This document shows, one piece after another, positions 44,409-56,386 of a stretch of DNA of 64,000 nt (its first letter is position 1; every line of letters starts with the position of its first letter). A program made the translations under genes and the position numbers. The notes beneath the pieces are model-generated. The model made no database searches and was not told the origin of the DNA. It saw only the letters and a list, made by a program, of their open reading frames with translations. The stretch lies in assembly GCA_018873225.1 (NCBI GenBank), contig JAEILZ010000002.1, forward strand, positions 1,364,001 to 1,428,000, written 5' to 3'. This stretch comes from [Phialemoniopsis] sp. UDSM-2020. Its lineage: Eukaryota; Ascomycota; Sordariomycetes; Thyridiales; Thyridiaceae.

Positions 44409-45120
44409 GTCTCTGGCTTATGGAATAGGAGAGAGGTACTTGACCGTGGCACTGCTGTGTCGTGCGAAAGGGAGAGATGAGCCACATGTATTGCGCGCCA
44501 TCTACCTCTGCCCCAATCAATGTTTTTTGTTGCCTTTCACTGCTGAGCTGAGGTAGAAAAGATGGTGCAATCCTAACGGGGACAAAGCTCGTGCTGGCTT
44601 GACGCACATGCCTGGGGGTTGCCTTCTGCCTTACGCGACGCGCCGCGCTTTGGGGGAGGGGCAAAATAGGTAACGTTAAGGTAAAGTACTTTAATTAGAG
44701 CACTGAACCAAAGCGCGAGAGAGCCCTGAAGCTTGACCCATGCGCAACCCTGGGAAGCAAAACGCGCTAGTGGAGTGGGTACCAACGCTAACTAAAGCCC
44801 AGTACTTGCCTACCTACTTAGTGCATGCATACATGCAGATATGTAGATAGATGCTCTGTACATAGAAGACCGAGTGAGTGAGCTACCAAAATTGAAGATC
44901 CTCTCCACTCTACGCAACGCCGACAATATTAATACAGGTGACAAGTCTGCCCAAAAGTCAATATAAATGAGCTAAGACAGCCTCTATTCAAGTGCTACTC
45001 TCCTCACATCCACCACGGCGGCGTCCCTCTGTCTGCATACACCAGTATTTCAAGAATCTAGGATTTACAGATCCGAGACTGAATGCCTGCCGGGGGCTTT
45101 GAAGCACGGAAACTGCCAAC
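44409..45120. promoter_or_regulatory. Divergent promoter, SMC6 and ecdysoneless/SGT1
   Basis: 712 bases between two divergent starts. A TACCTACTTA stretch lies at 44811-44820, next to repeated ATGCATACATGCAGATATG-like sequence. Nothing coding seen. Confidence 0.45.
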
Positions 45121-47030
45121 ATGGCTGACGATCTTCCGGCACTAGGCCTCGAGAATAACTTGTCATTCGAGAATCGTGTCGAGTACATGGTATTCGTCAC
45201 CAATGGGCAAGAGGAAAATGGCAGACAACTTTCCGCATTGGAGGGCATTCGGAAGAAGAGCATGCAATTATGTGAACTGTACACCAAGGACCACATCTGG
45301 CAAAGGGAGTCCTTTTCTCTCGAGGTGAAGAGTGAACATGGTACGTCGGATCTCTGCCTTCGAGAATTGCACAAGACACTGACAACATGCACTGCACAGG
45401 GCTGCTCTACCTGTACGGCAGCACTGATTACGGAGACTGTGTGGAGGACGAGTGGCTTGTCGTATTCCTGCTGCGCGAGATCAGCAAGTCATGCACAAAC
45501 ACCTGGATCCGGGTCTTTGACGGAGACGGCGAGTTTCTCTTCATTGAAGCTGCTGGCGTGGTCCCGAAATGGCTCAGTCCCGATAATGATGCTCATCGCG
45601 CCTGGATATCTAACGGAGAGCTGTACATCATACCGTCCGATGCTCAACCTGGACACAAACCTAGACCCATCACCCTTCCCGAGGCTGTCTCTTGTCTGAG
45701 AGCAACCCCAAAAGACATGCTCCACTCGTCATTTGTTGAAGCGGAGGCCTTTTACAGGCTGGAGAAGTATCCTGACTGTATCACGGAAGCCATACACCAC
45801 GCCTTGGTGACTATCCCACGAAGGCTAGCATACATCCTGCACGACCGCCCCAGATCCGTGGCTCCCGCCATTGAGGCCTTTTACCTTCGAGATCCCATTG
45901 CTTTGAGACCCGTAGTATCGGCATCTCCGGCATTGCATTTCCCGCCTATCGACCTTGTCACAGTAAGTGTGCGCTTCACTAGAACGCTGTACGCTCAGCT
46001 CCGATCACAGCGCTTCGACCCTCCTCCCCAGTGGTGCTTGCTCTTGGAGACTGCTGCAATGCAGTCACCGAAGAACGGGGACGACATTCCCGCAAAGTCT
46101 CTGCTGGAAGCGGGCATGAAGCTCACCACCGGGTTTGAGATCCTTCTCGCCACGGCTAGCACGAGTAATAATCGCCTCGTACGAGAGATTGCACTCGTGG
46201 TAGAAGATATCGAAGAAGACGGCGATGACAGCACGGTACTGCCGCCGAACGAGGTGATCGAAACCTGGAATGATGTCAATCGTCACGATGACGACTCGTG
46301 GCTTGACATCAACTACGAAGACTTTGAGCGTGAATTAGAGGGTCGCTCTGGTCGAAAGCGGGATCTTCCAAAGCAAGGTGGTTTCGGTGATGCTGCGGCC
46401 CAAGCGGATCTACGCAAGATTGTCGAGCGATTTGAGGGCTTTCTCAACGACGACCAGGCAGGCTTGGACGGTGCTCAAGTGGGTGAGACGGATGACGAGG
46501 ATGAAGATGAAGACGACGAGGATGACGAAAACTACGGCGACAGCGACGACGAGGATAAGAATGTCAGCTTTGACGAGGCAGAATTTGAGAGCATGATGAG
46601 GCAGATGATGGGCTTGCCGGGGACAGAAGTCGCACCACAAGACGAGGCCAGAGCAGCTACGAAGAACGGTCGCCAAGAGAACGAGGCAGCGGAGGAAGAC
46701 GAGGAGATCCGGAGACTGGCCGAACAGTTTGGATCCGAACTCAATTCCCATGGAGCCCTCAGGCTTGATCCAGTGGCTCCCAAACGCTCCGCACGGCTTA
46801 CCAGCGACCAAAAACCCAACGTTACTAACACGAGCTCTGGCTCTCAGGCCGCCGACGACGAAAGCGCCGATGAAGAGATTGACATCGACTATAATCTCGC
46901 CAAGAATCTGTTGGAGAGTTTCAAGGGTCAAACGGGCATGCCTGGTCCGGCGGGCAACCTATTGCGGATGATGGGCATGTCACTGCCCCGAGATGAGGAC
47001 GACGACGGTCGTGATGACGACGATACGTAG
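45121..47030 (+). CDS. ECD/SGT1-type: Ecdysoneless/SGT1 family protein
   Basis: Two exons, 45121-45340 and 45400-47030, give 616 residues. The family (Pfam SGT1; human ECD, fission yeast Sgt1) is linked to pre-mRNA splicing and the R2TP/Prp8 pathway, and in fungi to transcription of glycolytic genes. It is not the Sgt1 co-chaperone. The N-terminal region contains WQRESFSLEV, LYLYGSTDYGDCVEDEWLVV, EFLFIEAAGVVPKWL and ELYIIPSD, followed by RRLAYIL and FYLRDPIALR. A very acidic stretch covers about residues 365-395 and holds DDEDEDEDDEDDE. The C-terminus repeats acidic motifs (ADDESADEEIDIDYNLAKNL), typical of the family. The intron is GTACGT...CACAG in phase 1. Confidence 0.9.
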
Positions 47031-47162
47031 CGCATCAGGCCGTCGTCAGTGTGGCAGAGAGCACTGGACCGGACAAAGATGGCAAGACCACCACTAATTG
47101 ACTCCTATCCCTAAACTCCTTGAACGCCTTGCCAATATTCAGTATGCTTCCAAGACATCAGT

Positions 47163-48770
47163 CTATCCACTCCCACTCTCGGGCTCGGGCGTGCTTGTTC
47201 CATCGCGGGGCTTACCCTCACGGTCCTCGGTATCCGGCTTTGCCTTTTTGGCCGGCGACACGACTCCACTTGGCCGTCGATGCCGGGTCTTTGGGTCGGC
47301 AGTGTCGTCGTTGTGATCCCCTATTTCTATCTCTTCCAGTAATGCCAGCGTAGCGTGCAATCTTTTCCTAGCTGCAAGCTCACGCTGGCTTCCACCTCTC
47401 GCCGGTCGGTAGAACTCCTTGACGACGGCAACAGTCGCGTGGTAGCACCGGTACAGCAGAATCCGAGTGCGTGCTGCTTGGTCGTCTCGCACAGGATCAG
47501 AATCAGCGTGTTCTTCATCCGTGGATTGCTGATCGTCGAAACCTCGTAGAAAATCTTCGTCCACATCATCGCAAAATGGCTTTGAAAATAGGATATCGCC
47601 AAATATGCATTGGGACCAGTCCCTAAAGCCGGAAATTTTGATGTAGCCCGGAATGTCTTTAGTACCCTTGCTCGCCATGTCTTCAGTCCCCTTTTCAGCC
47701 CCTTTTTTGCTTGGCTGCTCTGATCGAACATCACGTTGTACTTCTAAAGACTCCGATGATGTCTTTGTTGGCCCTGGACTTTTGACCGATGTCACTCCTG
47801 CGACGCTGCCTTTGCCCTCTGCCTTCTCTTTCTCCTTGCGTCCGCCTACTTCGCCGCTCTCTACTGGTGCCTTTTCCACATGTGTCGGGCCGGTAGCTTC
47901 ATCACGTCCAACAACGCAGATGCTAGTGTCGTCTACGATGTCGACTGGAACGAACCGTGGGATCGTGACTTTGTCGAGGAGGTAAAGCAGCCTCTGCACC
48001 TGGCGCCTGATCATCGGGTAGGCCAAAACTATGGCCATGTCTTCTCCGTCTCGAAGCACACCTTCCATCAGGGCGAGGAAGGCCCCTGACCACGATCTGG
48101 AGCCATTTATCCGTCCAGAGCTCAAGGTCATCGATGGCGGGCTTGAGTGTGGTGTCGATAGACCGAGGACGGAGATGGCAGGTCCGAATGTGCCAGATGG
48201 CGAGACGAGCCTGGAGAGTTGATGCGTTATCTGGCCTGCCTGGTATGCCACGGATTTGACCTCCTCTGGTGTCAAGTCAGGCCGTCTCGCCGCCAAAGGT
48301 TGCCCCTGGGGATACTGCAAGAGGTTGTAGGGCGACCCCAGGAGCTCGGGCGTCGAAGAGTGCGATATCAGGGCCGGGAGGAGATGTGTCGGGTTGGAGC
48401 TACGACACAAGACTGTCGGCTGGTCGCCTGTGGCACGCGAGGTGTTGGAGCCTTTGTCATACCCAACGGAAGCAGAGCGGGCGGCCCCCTGTTCAAATGT
48501 GCACCCAGCGTCTTGCACAAGGGTACTCTTCAACCACCGAAGCACGACGGCTTCCGACATGATCAACGTCTGTTCCGACCTAAGTAGCCTGACGCTGGGG
48601 GTCGGGGTCATCAAGAGGGCCATCTGCTCCCCGTCGGAGAGCTTCACATCATATACTCTCTCCAGTCTAAGCGAGTGTACGGGCTGGACAGCTTCAGGCG
48701 ACGAGTCTGAAGCACCGGCGGCTCGCAAGATGGAGCGTAGCGACTCTTTAGAGGGCGGTTGGTGATTCAT
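47163..48770 (-). CDS. APH-like phosphotransferase-fold protein, catalytic site atypical
   Basis: Single exon, 535 residues from the ATG at 48770; an in-frame ATG at 48821 is possible. It resembles fungal aminoglycoside-phosphotransferase-fold proteins: VRLLRSEQTLIMSEAVVLRW, LGSPYNLLQYPQGQPL, FGPAISV, SWSGAFLALMEGVLRDGEDM, the loop FVPVDIVDDTSICVV (271-287) and ISGFRDWSQCIFGDILFSKP (379-398). In the classic loop a His or Asn-bearing HxDxxxxN pattern is expected; here Asp277 is present but the position of the metal-binding Asn reads Ser. About 85 charged, low-complexity residues (288-372) separate the loop from Asp384, the likely second metal ligand. The C-terminal FYRPARGGSQRELAARKRLH block is conserved-looking. 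Substrate unknown. The gene is convergent with the ecdysoneless gene. Confidence 0.65.
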   Translation of the reverse strand: MNHQPPSKESLRSILRAAGASDSSPEAVQPVHSLRLERVYDVKLSDGEQMALLMTPTPSVRLLRSEQTLIMSEAVVLRWLKSTLVQDAGCTFEQGAARSASVGYDKGSNTSRATGDQPTVLCRSSNPTHLLPALISHSSTPELLGSPYNLLQYPQGQPLAARRPDLTPEEVKSVAYQAGQITHQLSRLVSPSGTFGPAISVLGLSTPHSSPPSMTLSSGRINGSRSWSGAFLALMEGVLRDGEDMAIVLAYPMIRRQVQRLLYLLDKVTIPRFVPVDIVDDTSICVVGRDEATGPTHVEKAPVESGEVGGRKEKEKAEGKGSVAGVTSVKSPGPTKTSSESLEVQRDVRSEQPSKKGAEKGTEDMASKGTKDIPGYIKISGFRDWSQCIFGDILFSKPFCDDVDEDFLRGFDDQQSTDEEHADSDPVRDDQAARTRILLYRCYHATVAVVKEFYRPARGGSQRELAARKRLHATLALLEEIEIGDHNDDTADPKTRHRRPSGVVSPAKKAKPDTEDREGKPRDGTSTPEPESGSG

Positions 48771-50937
48771 GGGCGCCGAACTAGCGGATGACGAGACAGG
48801 TCGGACAAGGTCGGCTTGCATCCTGTACCGTGGATATTCGAGTGAGGGCGGCGGACAACAAGGCTTAGTGATTTGGCGAGATTCGCATATGTCCCGCGTC
48901 GGAGAAGGTCTCTCGTGTGCAACAGGTCCACGACAGGCTCGCCGAGTGAGCGATGGTGGTGTTAGTTGCTGGACTCGTGTAGCAGCAATTTCACAGTGTA
49001 CACTCCTCCTTGTGTGTGTCATGACCCCTTTTGTCAAGGTCTGTTGCAGAACACAACACCGACCAATGAAGGATGCGCCCTCATGCCAGTGGTTGATGGC
49101 GACAAAGTACCTTAGTTGTTGGACGCTGACCGTCTCTTCTGTGCCGGGGTTACGAAGGAGAGGTCGGCGAGATGGACCAAGTCAGTAATCCAAGCGGTAG
49201 CAGCTGCTGAGCCGCAGGCGTTGGTCAGTCTCGACAGGACCCTTGTCACGCAAATGTCACCCTTTCTGCAGTCGCTCCCACTCAAGGGCCAGCAGCACAG
49301 GGGTTACAAGCTAGGTTCCGTCAGGCAAGTGGAATACCCTCAATGACGGCGGGTTGGGGTTTGTCCTAGCCCGTATCACGAGCCGAATGGGCCACTGCTT
49401 GAGAGAACCCGTTCCCGGGCAAGTAAGCCACAGCAAGACGCAATCTACGGTTACAAGCACCAAGCGACTTGTCAGAGTGCAGTACTGTACTTGGGCGCAG
49501 ACGTTGGCGGCATGTGCGGACGGAGAGCTATCGGTAGACGCCTTGAAGTAGAATGGAAGAGGACAGTCTCTGTTGATACTGGCTGGCACAAGTTGACAAC
49601 GGATGCCATCTCAACGATCTACGCGTGAAGAGACTAGGCGAGTGTGCAGTCAAGTCTGCTAGGTAATTGGAAGTATCTTGAAAGAAGAAAGACTAATAAG
49701 GTCTCGGCTAGGATATCAGACAGACGAGACGAGATGATCTAGCGGCGCAAGCATGGAAGCTAGGTGCACTTGGTACACGCACCACAACCAGTCACATCAA
49801 CATTTACTCTGTGATTAGACCACTTCTCGAACCCTCAAGGAGTGTTTCATGACTGGTGTCTCGTCGCCAAGCATGATGGCTTCCAACGGGACTGGGGACG
49901 CCACTGGGCGAGTTACCAAGAGCGGCATGGTTCCCGGTCAAGAAGGCCGGATGATCGTCGTCGACACTTGGGCAAGAAGCGAGGAGCAAGGGGCAGGGGT
50001 GCGGCAGCGATAGGTACCTAGTGTGGTGGCTTAACGACTTGACTGCCAAGGGGCCACGGTGCCTGGGCAGGATGCGTCGACGTTGAATCGAATGCGCTTC
50101 TGGAAGCGAGAGACTTGGCCGCGATTGGTGCACCCAAGCGAATGGATGCCCGCCCCGGTGACGGGCCAGCTCCAAGTACTCCAGGACAGGATCCTACTAA
50201 CGGGTAGTGCAAAGGTTAGCTTGTAGATGGTGCTGCTGCATGACTTGAGGGATGACTTGGGCTGGTTGGCATCATCAAGCGAAGCGCCACTCTTGTGAGC
50301 CGCATGATGGCCGACTTTTGCAATATCAACATGAACATCCTTCGTTCGTACATGCGGACAGACTTAACTACACACATGGATGGATATAACGTACATTTCA
50401 TTGCTCTGAGTGGAGCCGCAGTGCCACCGAGAAAATGGGTGACGAGGAACATGGGCAAGCGAGTCGGGAATTAGATGATTGGTCGGGTTTTAGCGAGGCT
50501 TGAATTAGCCCTTTTGACGTCGGGAGAGAGTCCGTCTTACATACGGTAGTTAGAGAGAGTTGTTGTGCAATGCTGCTGCTGTTGTCTGACACATAAAGTA
50601 CCTACCGTGCCTACTTAGCATGCACCCCTGCTTGCCCCGTTGCTACATAAATCATGCATCGAATTCCCCCCCGGCCGTCTTTCGTCAAATTTATCGCAAT
50701 AGGGCTTAGCGTCTCCAGCCTCTCCCGCATCATCCTGGGTTGATATCTTTAATTAATTCTACTACCTACCTACTCCGGCACCTTTTTCATACAAACATGC
50801 CTACCTACGTGTGTTATTTCCGCATTTCTGGACTTGGACCTGCACCTGCACCTGGAGCTGGACCTGGCCCAGCCTGAAAGACGTCGTGCTGTGATTGGTA
50901 AAGACGGATCACCCCCAATCTCGGCGAGATCATCGTC
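48771..50937. other. 2.2 kb between TAN1 3' end and the APH-like gene start
   Basis: Mostly upstream DNA of the APH-like gene and 3' flank of TAN1. Open frames (48769-49188 plus, 49804-50175 minus) lack protein-like features. GTACCTA-type sequence lies at 50597-50618 and 50761-50773, and a CTGCACCTGCACCTGGAGCT-like stretch at 50840-50865. No RNA gene recognised. Confidence 0.4.
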
Positions 50938-52221
50938 TTAAGCTCCTTCGTCAGCAGTCTTGGTCGGCTCTGAAGTCGCCTGCTCTTGAGAAGGCTGCTC
51001 CTTTCTCGTGTCGTTGGATCCCGTGCTCTCTGCTGGTTGGATTTTCTTGGTGCCCTGGTTGTATATCTCGGTCAGGTTGTATCGTTTCAATTCTTCCCAG
51101 TCACTGCCCTCGACAACACTCATCCCGCAGACCGACTGCTTCTTAGGTTAGATCACACAGTTCTATGATTTGGATGTGCCCTGGATCACACAAAGATGAG
51201 CGCACCTGGAAGATCTCGACCATGATGATCTTGTCTGGAGCCCCAAGATTGACCTTGTGGCGATCGTCAATCATGCCGGCGACCGTCTTGATGATTTGGT
51301 CTCGGCTCAGGTTGTTGTGACTTCGCGACGTAGGGCGGATTCCATACTAGGCGTATCCGCATCAGCATCAGCATCAGCATCGTAGAAGCAGCTCCAAAGA
51401 TGCGCGGAACTCCCAATCATTTACCGTGTAGAATTTTGTGTCGTCTGCAACCTCTGGGGCGCCGTCCTCTTGCTTCAGCACAAATGTGCCCGCAAGCACT
51501 TTCCGGCAGATCTCTTCGAGGCTTTTCTCGGTGGCCTTCACAATGTGGCTCACGGGCGTCAGTCTGTTGATGTAGCGAGTCTTGCCCGGCGCTCCTGGCC
51601 CCTTGGCTTTGGCCTCCTGGCATATCCGCCGCACGAATTCGACTGGTTCAACTGGCGGCCTGGTCTTTGTGAACAATAGGCAGTCTAGGCTGACTCTGAC
51701 CGGCACGAACACCCTCTCCGCCTTCTCGGCGTCGGACGTGGGTTTCAGCGAGCTGATTTCCTTTTGGATGGAGGCCTCGATGTCTGACGTGTCGTCTTCG
51801 TCATCGGAATCCTGCCCAGGAGGCTTGATCCCGTACATCTTTTCGGCGTACTTGTTTACGACGGTCAGTAAAAGACCGCCATTAAAAATCCATGAGAGAA
51901 TGGTCGCCTAGCTACCTCTTCAAAGAGCAGTTGCAGTTCTCTGGCTGCTTTGGCTTCCATGCCTCGGGCACACGTTGCCCAGATGCCCACGTCACCAACC
52001 TCCAGGTTGCCACGCTGTACAGCCAAGGCCTTTTGCTTCTGATGATGAGGCGTCTGCCATTTGCCGGCATTACCTCCCTTTGGGACGTCGTCAGAATCAC
52101 TACATTATGCGGGTGGACGGTCCAAGGGTAAGAGCACCCTGGTATTCGATCTCACCTTCTTCTTTTTGGGCTGGCCCCTCTCTGTGGAGGGCGGGCCTTT
52201 CCTCTTACTTGAGTCGGCCAT
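50938..52221 (-). CDS. TAN1: tRNA acetyltransferase adaptor TAN1 (THUMPD1-like)
   Basis: Five exons: 52221-52156, 52077-51916, 51850-51425, 51346-51206 and 51135-50938, giving 330 residues. Tan1 holds tRNA through its THUMP domain so that Kre33/NAT10 can form N4-acetylcytidine at position 12 of tRNA-Leu and tRNA-Ser. A Lys-rich N-terminus ends in KKKK; then come GDVGIWATCARGMEAKAARE and LQLLFEEYAEKMYG. The THUMP core runs from about residue 125: VSLDCLLFTKTRPPVEPVEF, RYINRLTPVSH, YGIRPTSRSHNNLSRDQIIK and VNLGAPDKIIMVEIFQSVCG then MSVV. The tail is hydrophilic. Introns 1 and 2 both end in AAG, each with a CTGAC branch point 10-20 bases upstream. Intron 3 carries three ATCAGC repeats. Confidence 0.92.
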
Positions 52222-52665
52222 GATACCGAGTGGATGGATTTGATTGGAAGATTTGGTGTGATGATTTGTTCTGTTATGCACCTATAATTCTGAATTCGCG
52301 AGGCTGGTTTGCAAAGCTGGTCTTGTAGTTGTACCAATCACGTGTTCGTCTCCACACAGCAGGCTTGAGAGCATGGTTCAATGTTGACCTTCAACAAATG
52401 ATTTACTGGTCCATCCCGTGCTGCAAGACTTGGGAATGAGAAAAAGCTTCATCTAGTTGACTTTTTGCGTTCCATTCGTTCTATACCTCGTTGTAGACAC
52501 ACATATTAGTGCGGGAACGCCGTCCCTTGCCGCCACCGCATTGTCCGCACGCCCGAATTCCTTTTTGGTCATTGATTGATATTCTGCATTGCGCCCGCTT
52601 TCAAATGCACATCTTGATAAGCCAGCAAACGCCTCCCGACCCTGTTCCGCCGCCGAGCCCCATGC
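52222..52665. promoter_or_regulatory. TAN1 upstream region and PDC 3' flank
   Basis: 444 bases between two genes on the minus strand. No coding potential or distinctive repeat seen; it should hold the PDC terminator and the TAN1 promoter. Confidence 0.4.
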
Positions 52666-54542
52666 CTACTCTGCCTTTGCATTATTCTTGGCGCTAGCCT
52701 CGGCCGTCATCACCAGAGCCCTAGGCGCATCCTCCTTGGGCATGTACAGCTCGACAAACTGGAGGCACTTGGCCGCGTTGAATTCGGCATCGGCAAATAG
52801 CCTGTTGAGCTCGTCTTTGGTTCTAACCTGTATCTTTTTGGCCGTCGTCTCGGTGCCGCCGAAGACCGTGACAAGCTCTTTGAACTGCCACTGGACGATG
52901 TCGTTGTATTCGGCATCCATACCATGGATGAAACGTTCAATGGTATAGCCATCGTTGCAGAGGACGAAACTACATGGAAACAACTGTCAGAGAGAGAGAG
53001 AGAGACGCGGGCGAATGGGTAACACCGATGGCAGTTCCTTTACTTACATGATTGGATTTAGCTTGTGCCTGATCATGGTGCTCAACTCCTGGGCAGTCAG
53101 CTGGAAGGAACCGTCGCCAACAAAGAGGATGGTCCGGCGGGTTTTGCCAATGTCCTTGACGGCGAGAGCCGCGCCCTGGCAGGCGCCCACAGACCAGCCG
53201 ATGCTCCCCCAGAGGACTTGGCTCAGCGCTGTCACGTTGCTGGGGAACTTGGTGTCCCAGATACCAAAGTTGGAAGTGCCCGTCTCGGTCACGACAACGT
53301 CCTCCTCCCGGAGGAACTCGCCGACTCTGGGCCAGAGCCATGCCTGTGTGATGGTTTGCGAGCCGTCATTGTTGGCCTCGACCTCGTTGGTGACCTTGGG
53401 CCCGGGCACCACCGAGAGCTTGTTGGTGTCGACGCGGTTGATGACCTTGCGGAGCACCCCACGCATGGTGACGCCCGGGTACTCGGAATATCTGACAACG
53501 CAGTGGGTGCTGTGAAAGTTGATCACCTTGAGTTGGGATGTGCGGTAGGTGAAGCCCGAGGTATTGAAGTCGCTCTTCAGCCCGCCGATCGACAGAATCA
53601 GGTCCGAAGTCTCGACGCGCTCCGAAACCTCTGGATGCGAGCCGCTACCAGCGTACACGCCCGAGTAGGTGGCGTGTGACTCGTTGACAGCGCCCTTCCC
53701 CATGGGCGTCACAAACACAGGCAGTCTCGTCTTTTCGATGAGATCGTGGACCTCCGGAAGGACGCGGTGGCGGATAGCGCAAGCGTCGACGAGGATGATG
53801 GGGCTCTTGGCCTCGTGCAGGTACTTCAATACCACGTCGACAACGTAGTCTTCCCGCTCCGCCTCGTTGACTGGATCGCTCAGGTCAATGGGCTTCTTGA
53901 GCCTTTCGCCCTCGATCTTCTTCTGGACCATATCGGTAGGTAGCATAATGTAGACGGGCCGGCTACGAACCCAGCATTGCCGCAGGGTGTAATCAATCTG
54001 GTTGGCAATCTCGGTCGGGTCATTCAGCTTGGCTATCGCACACGAGATCTCGGCATTCATGTTGGCAAAGACGTTGAAGTCGCCATTGCCGAGGGTGTGG
54101 TGCAAGAGCATCGAGTTTCGCTGGGAGATGGTGGACGGACAGCCGACGATGTGGACGACGGGGACGTGCTCGGCGAAGGCGCCAGCTACACCGTTGATCG
54201 CCGAGAGCTCGCCGACGCCAAAGGTGGTGATCATGGCCGATATGCCCTTGACGCGGGCATAACCATCGGCGGCATAGGCTAGATTGGATTACCACGTACG
54301 TCAGCAAAACTGCAAGCTCCATCCGGTGATAGTTGGAGCCTGGGGAATTTACCTGCATTGAGCTCATTGACGCTGCCAACCCATGTCAGGCCAGCTTTTG
54401 GTAGGTAATCTAGAGCAACGAGATTGTAGTCACCGGGCAGGCCGTGGACGGACCTGACGCCGATCTGATGTAATCTGGTAAAAAGGTATTCGGCGACATC
54501 GACGGGCTGTCTCAAGCCCTGTAGCTGTGGCGTACTAGTCAT
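52666..54542 (-). CDS. PDC: Pyruvate decarboxylase
   Basis: Three exons: 54542-54353, 54278-53048 and 52969-52666, giving 574 residues. It converts pyruvate to acetaldehyde and CO2 in the cytosol with thiamine diphosphate and Mg. The catalytic Glu60 lies in [18 protein letters not shown], and His123-His124 in [12 protein letters not shown]. The cofactor motif begins [16 protein letters not shown] and ends at NDGYTIE after the spliced NPIIFVLC. Length and order fit Pdc rather than indolepyruvate decarboxylase, though that cannot be excluded by eye. Intron 2 has a GA microsatellite (52989-53004). The C-terminus is Ala/Lys-rich with no targeting tripeptide. Confidence 0.93.
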
Positions 54543-55378
54543 TTGTCTTTTTAAGAATGCGCTGATGGAGCTGCAGTATAAATCTGGTACGGAGTGTATC
54601 TCGAGGGTATTGGAGGGATTGAGAGATAAATTGGTATGGGAGACGGGGGAGAGAGCCTTTGCTTAAGTATAATAAAGAGCTTTGGGAGCTGTGTGGGAGC
54701 TACCTAGTATTTAGGTCAAGGAGGAACGAGTCGAGGCCAAACTCTATCTAACATGGGAATCATGAATATCCAAAATTGGCACTTAGTACGCATGCTGCCA
54801 CCACGAGACGCCGCGCCGCGCCGGACAGTAGGGCCGATACAATTGGGATTGTCTAACGCTATTCCTGCCAGTATCTGCAGATGGAAAGCCCCGGCCCCAG
54901 TCTCCAGTCACCAGAAAAGTGCTGGGCCAGGCAGGTCCAGTTGGGACAAAACGTGGTAGGGGAGCGTTGTGTTGCGTTACGCACTTATCGCGACGTCGAT
55001 GACGATCACACCACCGCCCGGCGATACGGCTAAGGGCGGGGCCGCATCTCGTTGCTCTCTTACGAAGTACAAGTAGGAGTAAGGAAGAGTGGAATTGAAA
55101 GAGGGAACAAAAAAAAGACTCATACCTACGTAGTCTAAATTATGGAGAATGCGATCGAGGTCCCCGGCGGTGATGTAATGTGGCATCAGGGACATATCAG
55201 GAGATTCTGCTTCTTTGTACATGGACCAGCCCCCGGCGCGCCCGGATTCTCTCCGGCTCGCAGATAAGAACAGGCTTGACAGGGGACCATCAACTGATTT
55301 GCTGGTGGTGCAAATACTGGGCTGTAGTTACGAAGTAATAAGCACGCAACGGGAGCGCCGTTGGGCCAAGACAGCACA

Positions 55379-55411
<33 letters not shown>

Positions 55412-55772
55412 AGAGATCGACGACAAAGCGCCGCCGATCTCCGGCCCAAAATTGGTCTGCGGCATGCCAAGCTCAAGGTCCGTATGATGGTAAAAGATGT
55501 CCAAGAGATATCGAGACATCCGTCGCCATGTTGTTACAATCAAGTCTACAATGAGAGGAGATCTTTCGATGTGTCTATGCGGTAAAGGACCCAGAAAAAA
55601 AGAAGAACAAGAAAGAACAAGGAGAGGAAATGCACACACGTACTTGGTCTGGCCTGGGCCTCCAATGCAACACCTTTGGTATCCCAGAAACGCCGGTTCC
55701 TGTAAAGCAAGACAGTCTGCAGCGACTGCAGCTCGTATAGTGAAATACTGCAGCCCAGCACTACAGCCATTC
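54543..55772. other. PDC upstream region and ERV1 3' flank
   Basis: 1.2 kb, mainly PDC promoter. It contains a 28-base G run at 55379-55406. Open frames that run through it translate to Gly or Pro homopolymers and are artefacts of the run. No other gene seen. Confidence 0.4.
55379..55406. repeat. Poly-G tract, 28 bases
   Basis: Uninterrupted G run followed by CCCC, between PDC and ERV1. Its length is likely uncertain, because sequencing through such runs is error-prone. Confidence 0.85.
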
Positions 55773-56386
55773 CTAGTCACACCTCCCATCCTTCCATCCC
55801 GTCCGCCACCGCTGTTCCCACAGCCTGCAGTCAAAGACCGGCTTTCCCAGCTTCTTGTTGACGTCGTTGTGGGCATCACATAGCCATTTACCAAACTCGC
55901 CCCGGCTGCCGGCACGCACGGGGTCCCGTCGCAGGTAGGCCTGGAGGTCCTCGGCACACACCCAGCACGGGTACAAGCGCGAGAAGAGCCCCATGAACTG
56001 CTTGATGTCCGACTGCTGACCTGCCGACGGTTGGTCCGGATACTGTGCCGCCATCGAGTGTAGAAGGGTCCAAGTGCTTCGACCCAAGGTTTCGACGTCG
56101 GCCGGGCAGTCGGCCGGAGGGCCCGTATTCGTGACCGGCCGCGCTGCCGAGGTCTGATGAGCTTTGAGTGCCTTGCCCTGCGAGGTGAATGCCGCGAACG
56201 AGTTGCATGAACGACATCTGCGTTTCGAAGGGTCTTGTTAGCCTACGGGAACATGTGCACACGTTGGTTTTGTCGTGGTCAAACCTACGGTTTCCCATCC
56301 GGTCCCAGGATGAGCGGCCTAGTATGCTGCTTGGCTTCGGGGGCAGCTACAGCGGCGTCGGGAGCCGCCGCACCTTCACCGGACAT
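55773..56386 (-). CDS. ERV1: FAD-linked sulfhydryl oxidase ERV1/ALR
   Basis: Two exons, 56386-56289 and 56217-55773, give 180 residues. Erv1 reoxidises Mia40 in the mitochondrial intermembrane space and passes electrons to cytochrome c or oxygen. The shuttle disulfide is CRSC (34-37) after LGPDGKP; the junction KP / CRSC is rebuilt across a 71-base intron. The FAD core has DCPADVETLGRSTWTLLHSM, the active CWVC in RLYPCWVCAEDLQ, and WLCDAHNDVNKKLGKPVFDC. All conserved Cys are present. An in-frame ATG at 56422 would add 12 residues and a longer frame reaches 56650; I chose 56386 for its ACC-ATG context and family length. Head to head with HEM4. Confidence 0.92.

Noticed and set aside
55328..55957. 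209-residue frame overlapping the ERV1 end
   Set aside because: It contains a Pro run translated from the poly-G tract and runs through ERV1 in another frame.
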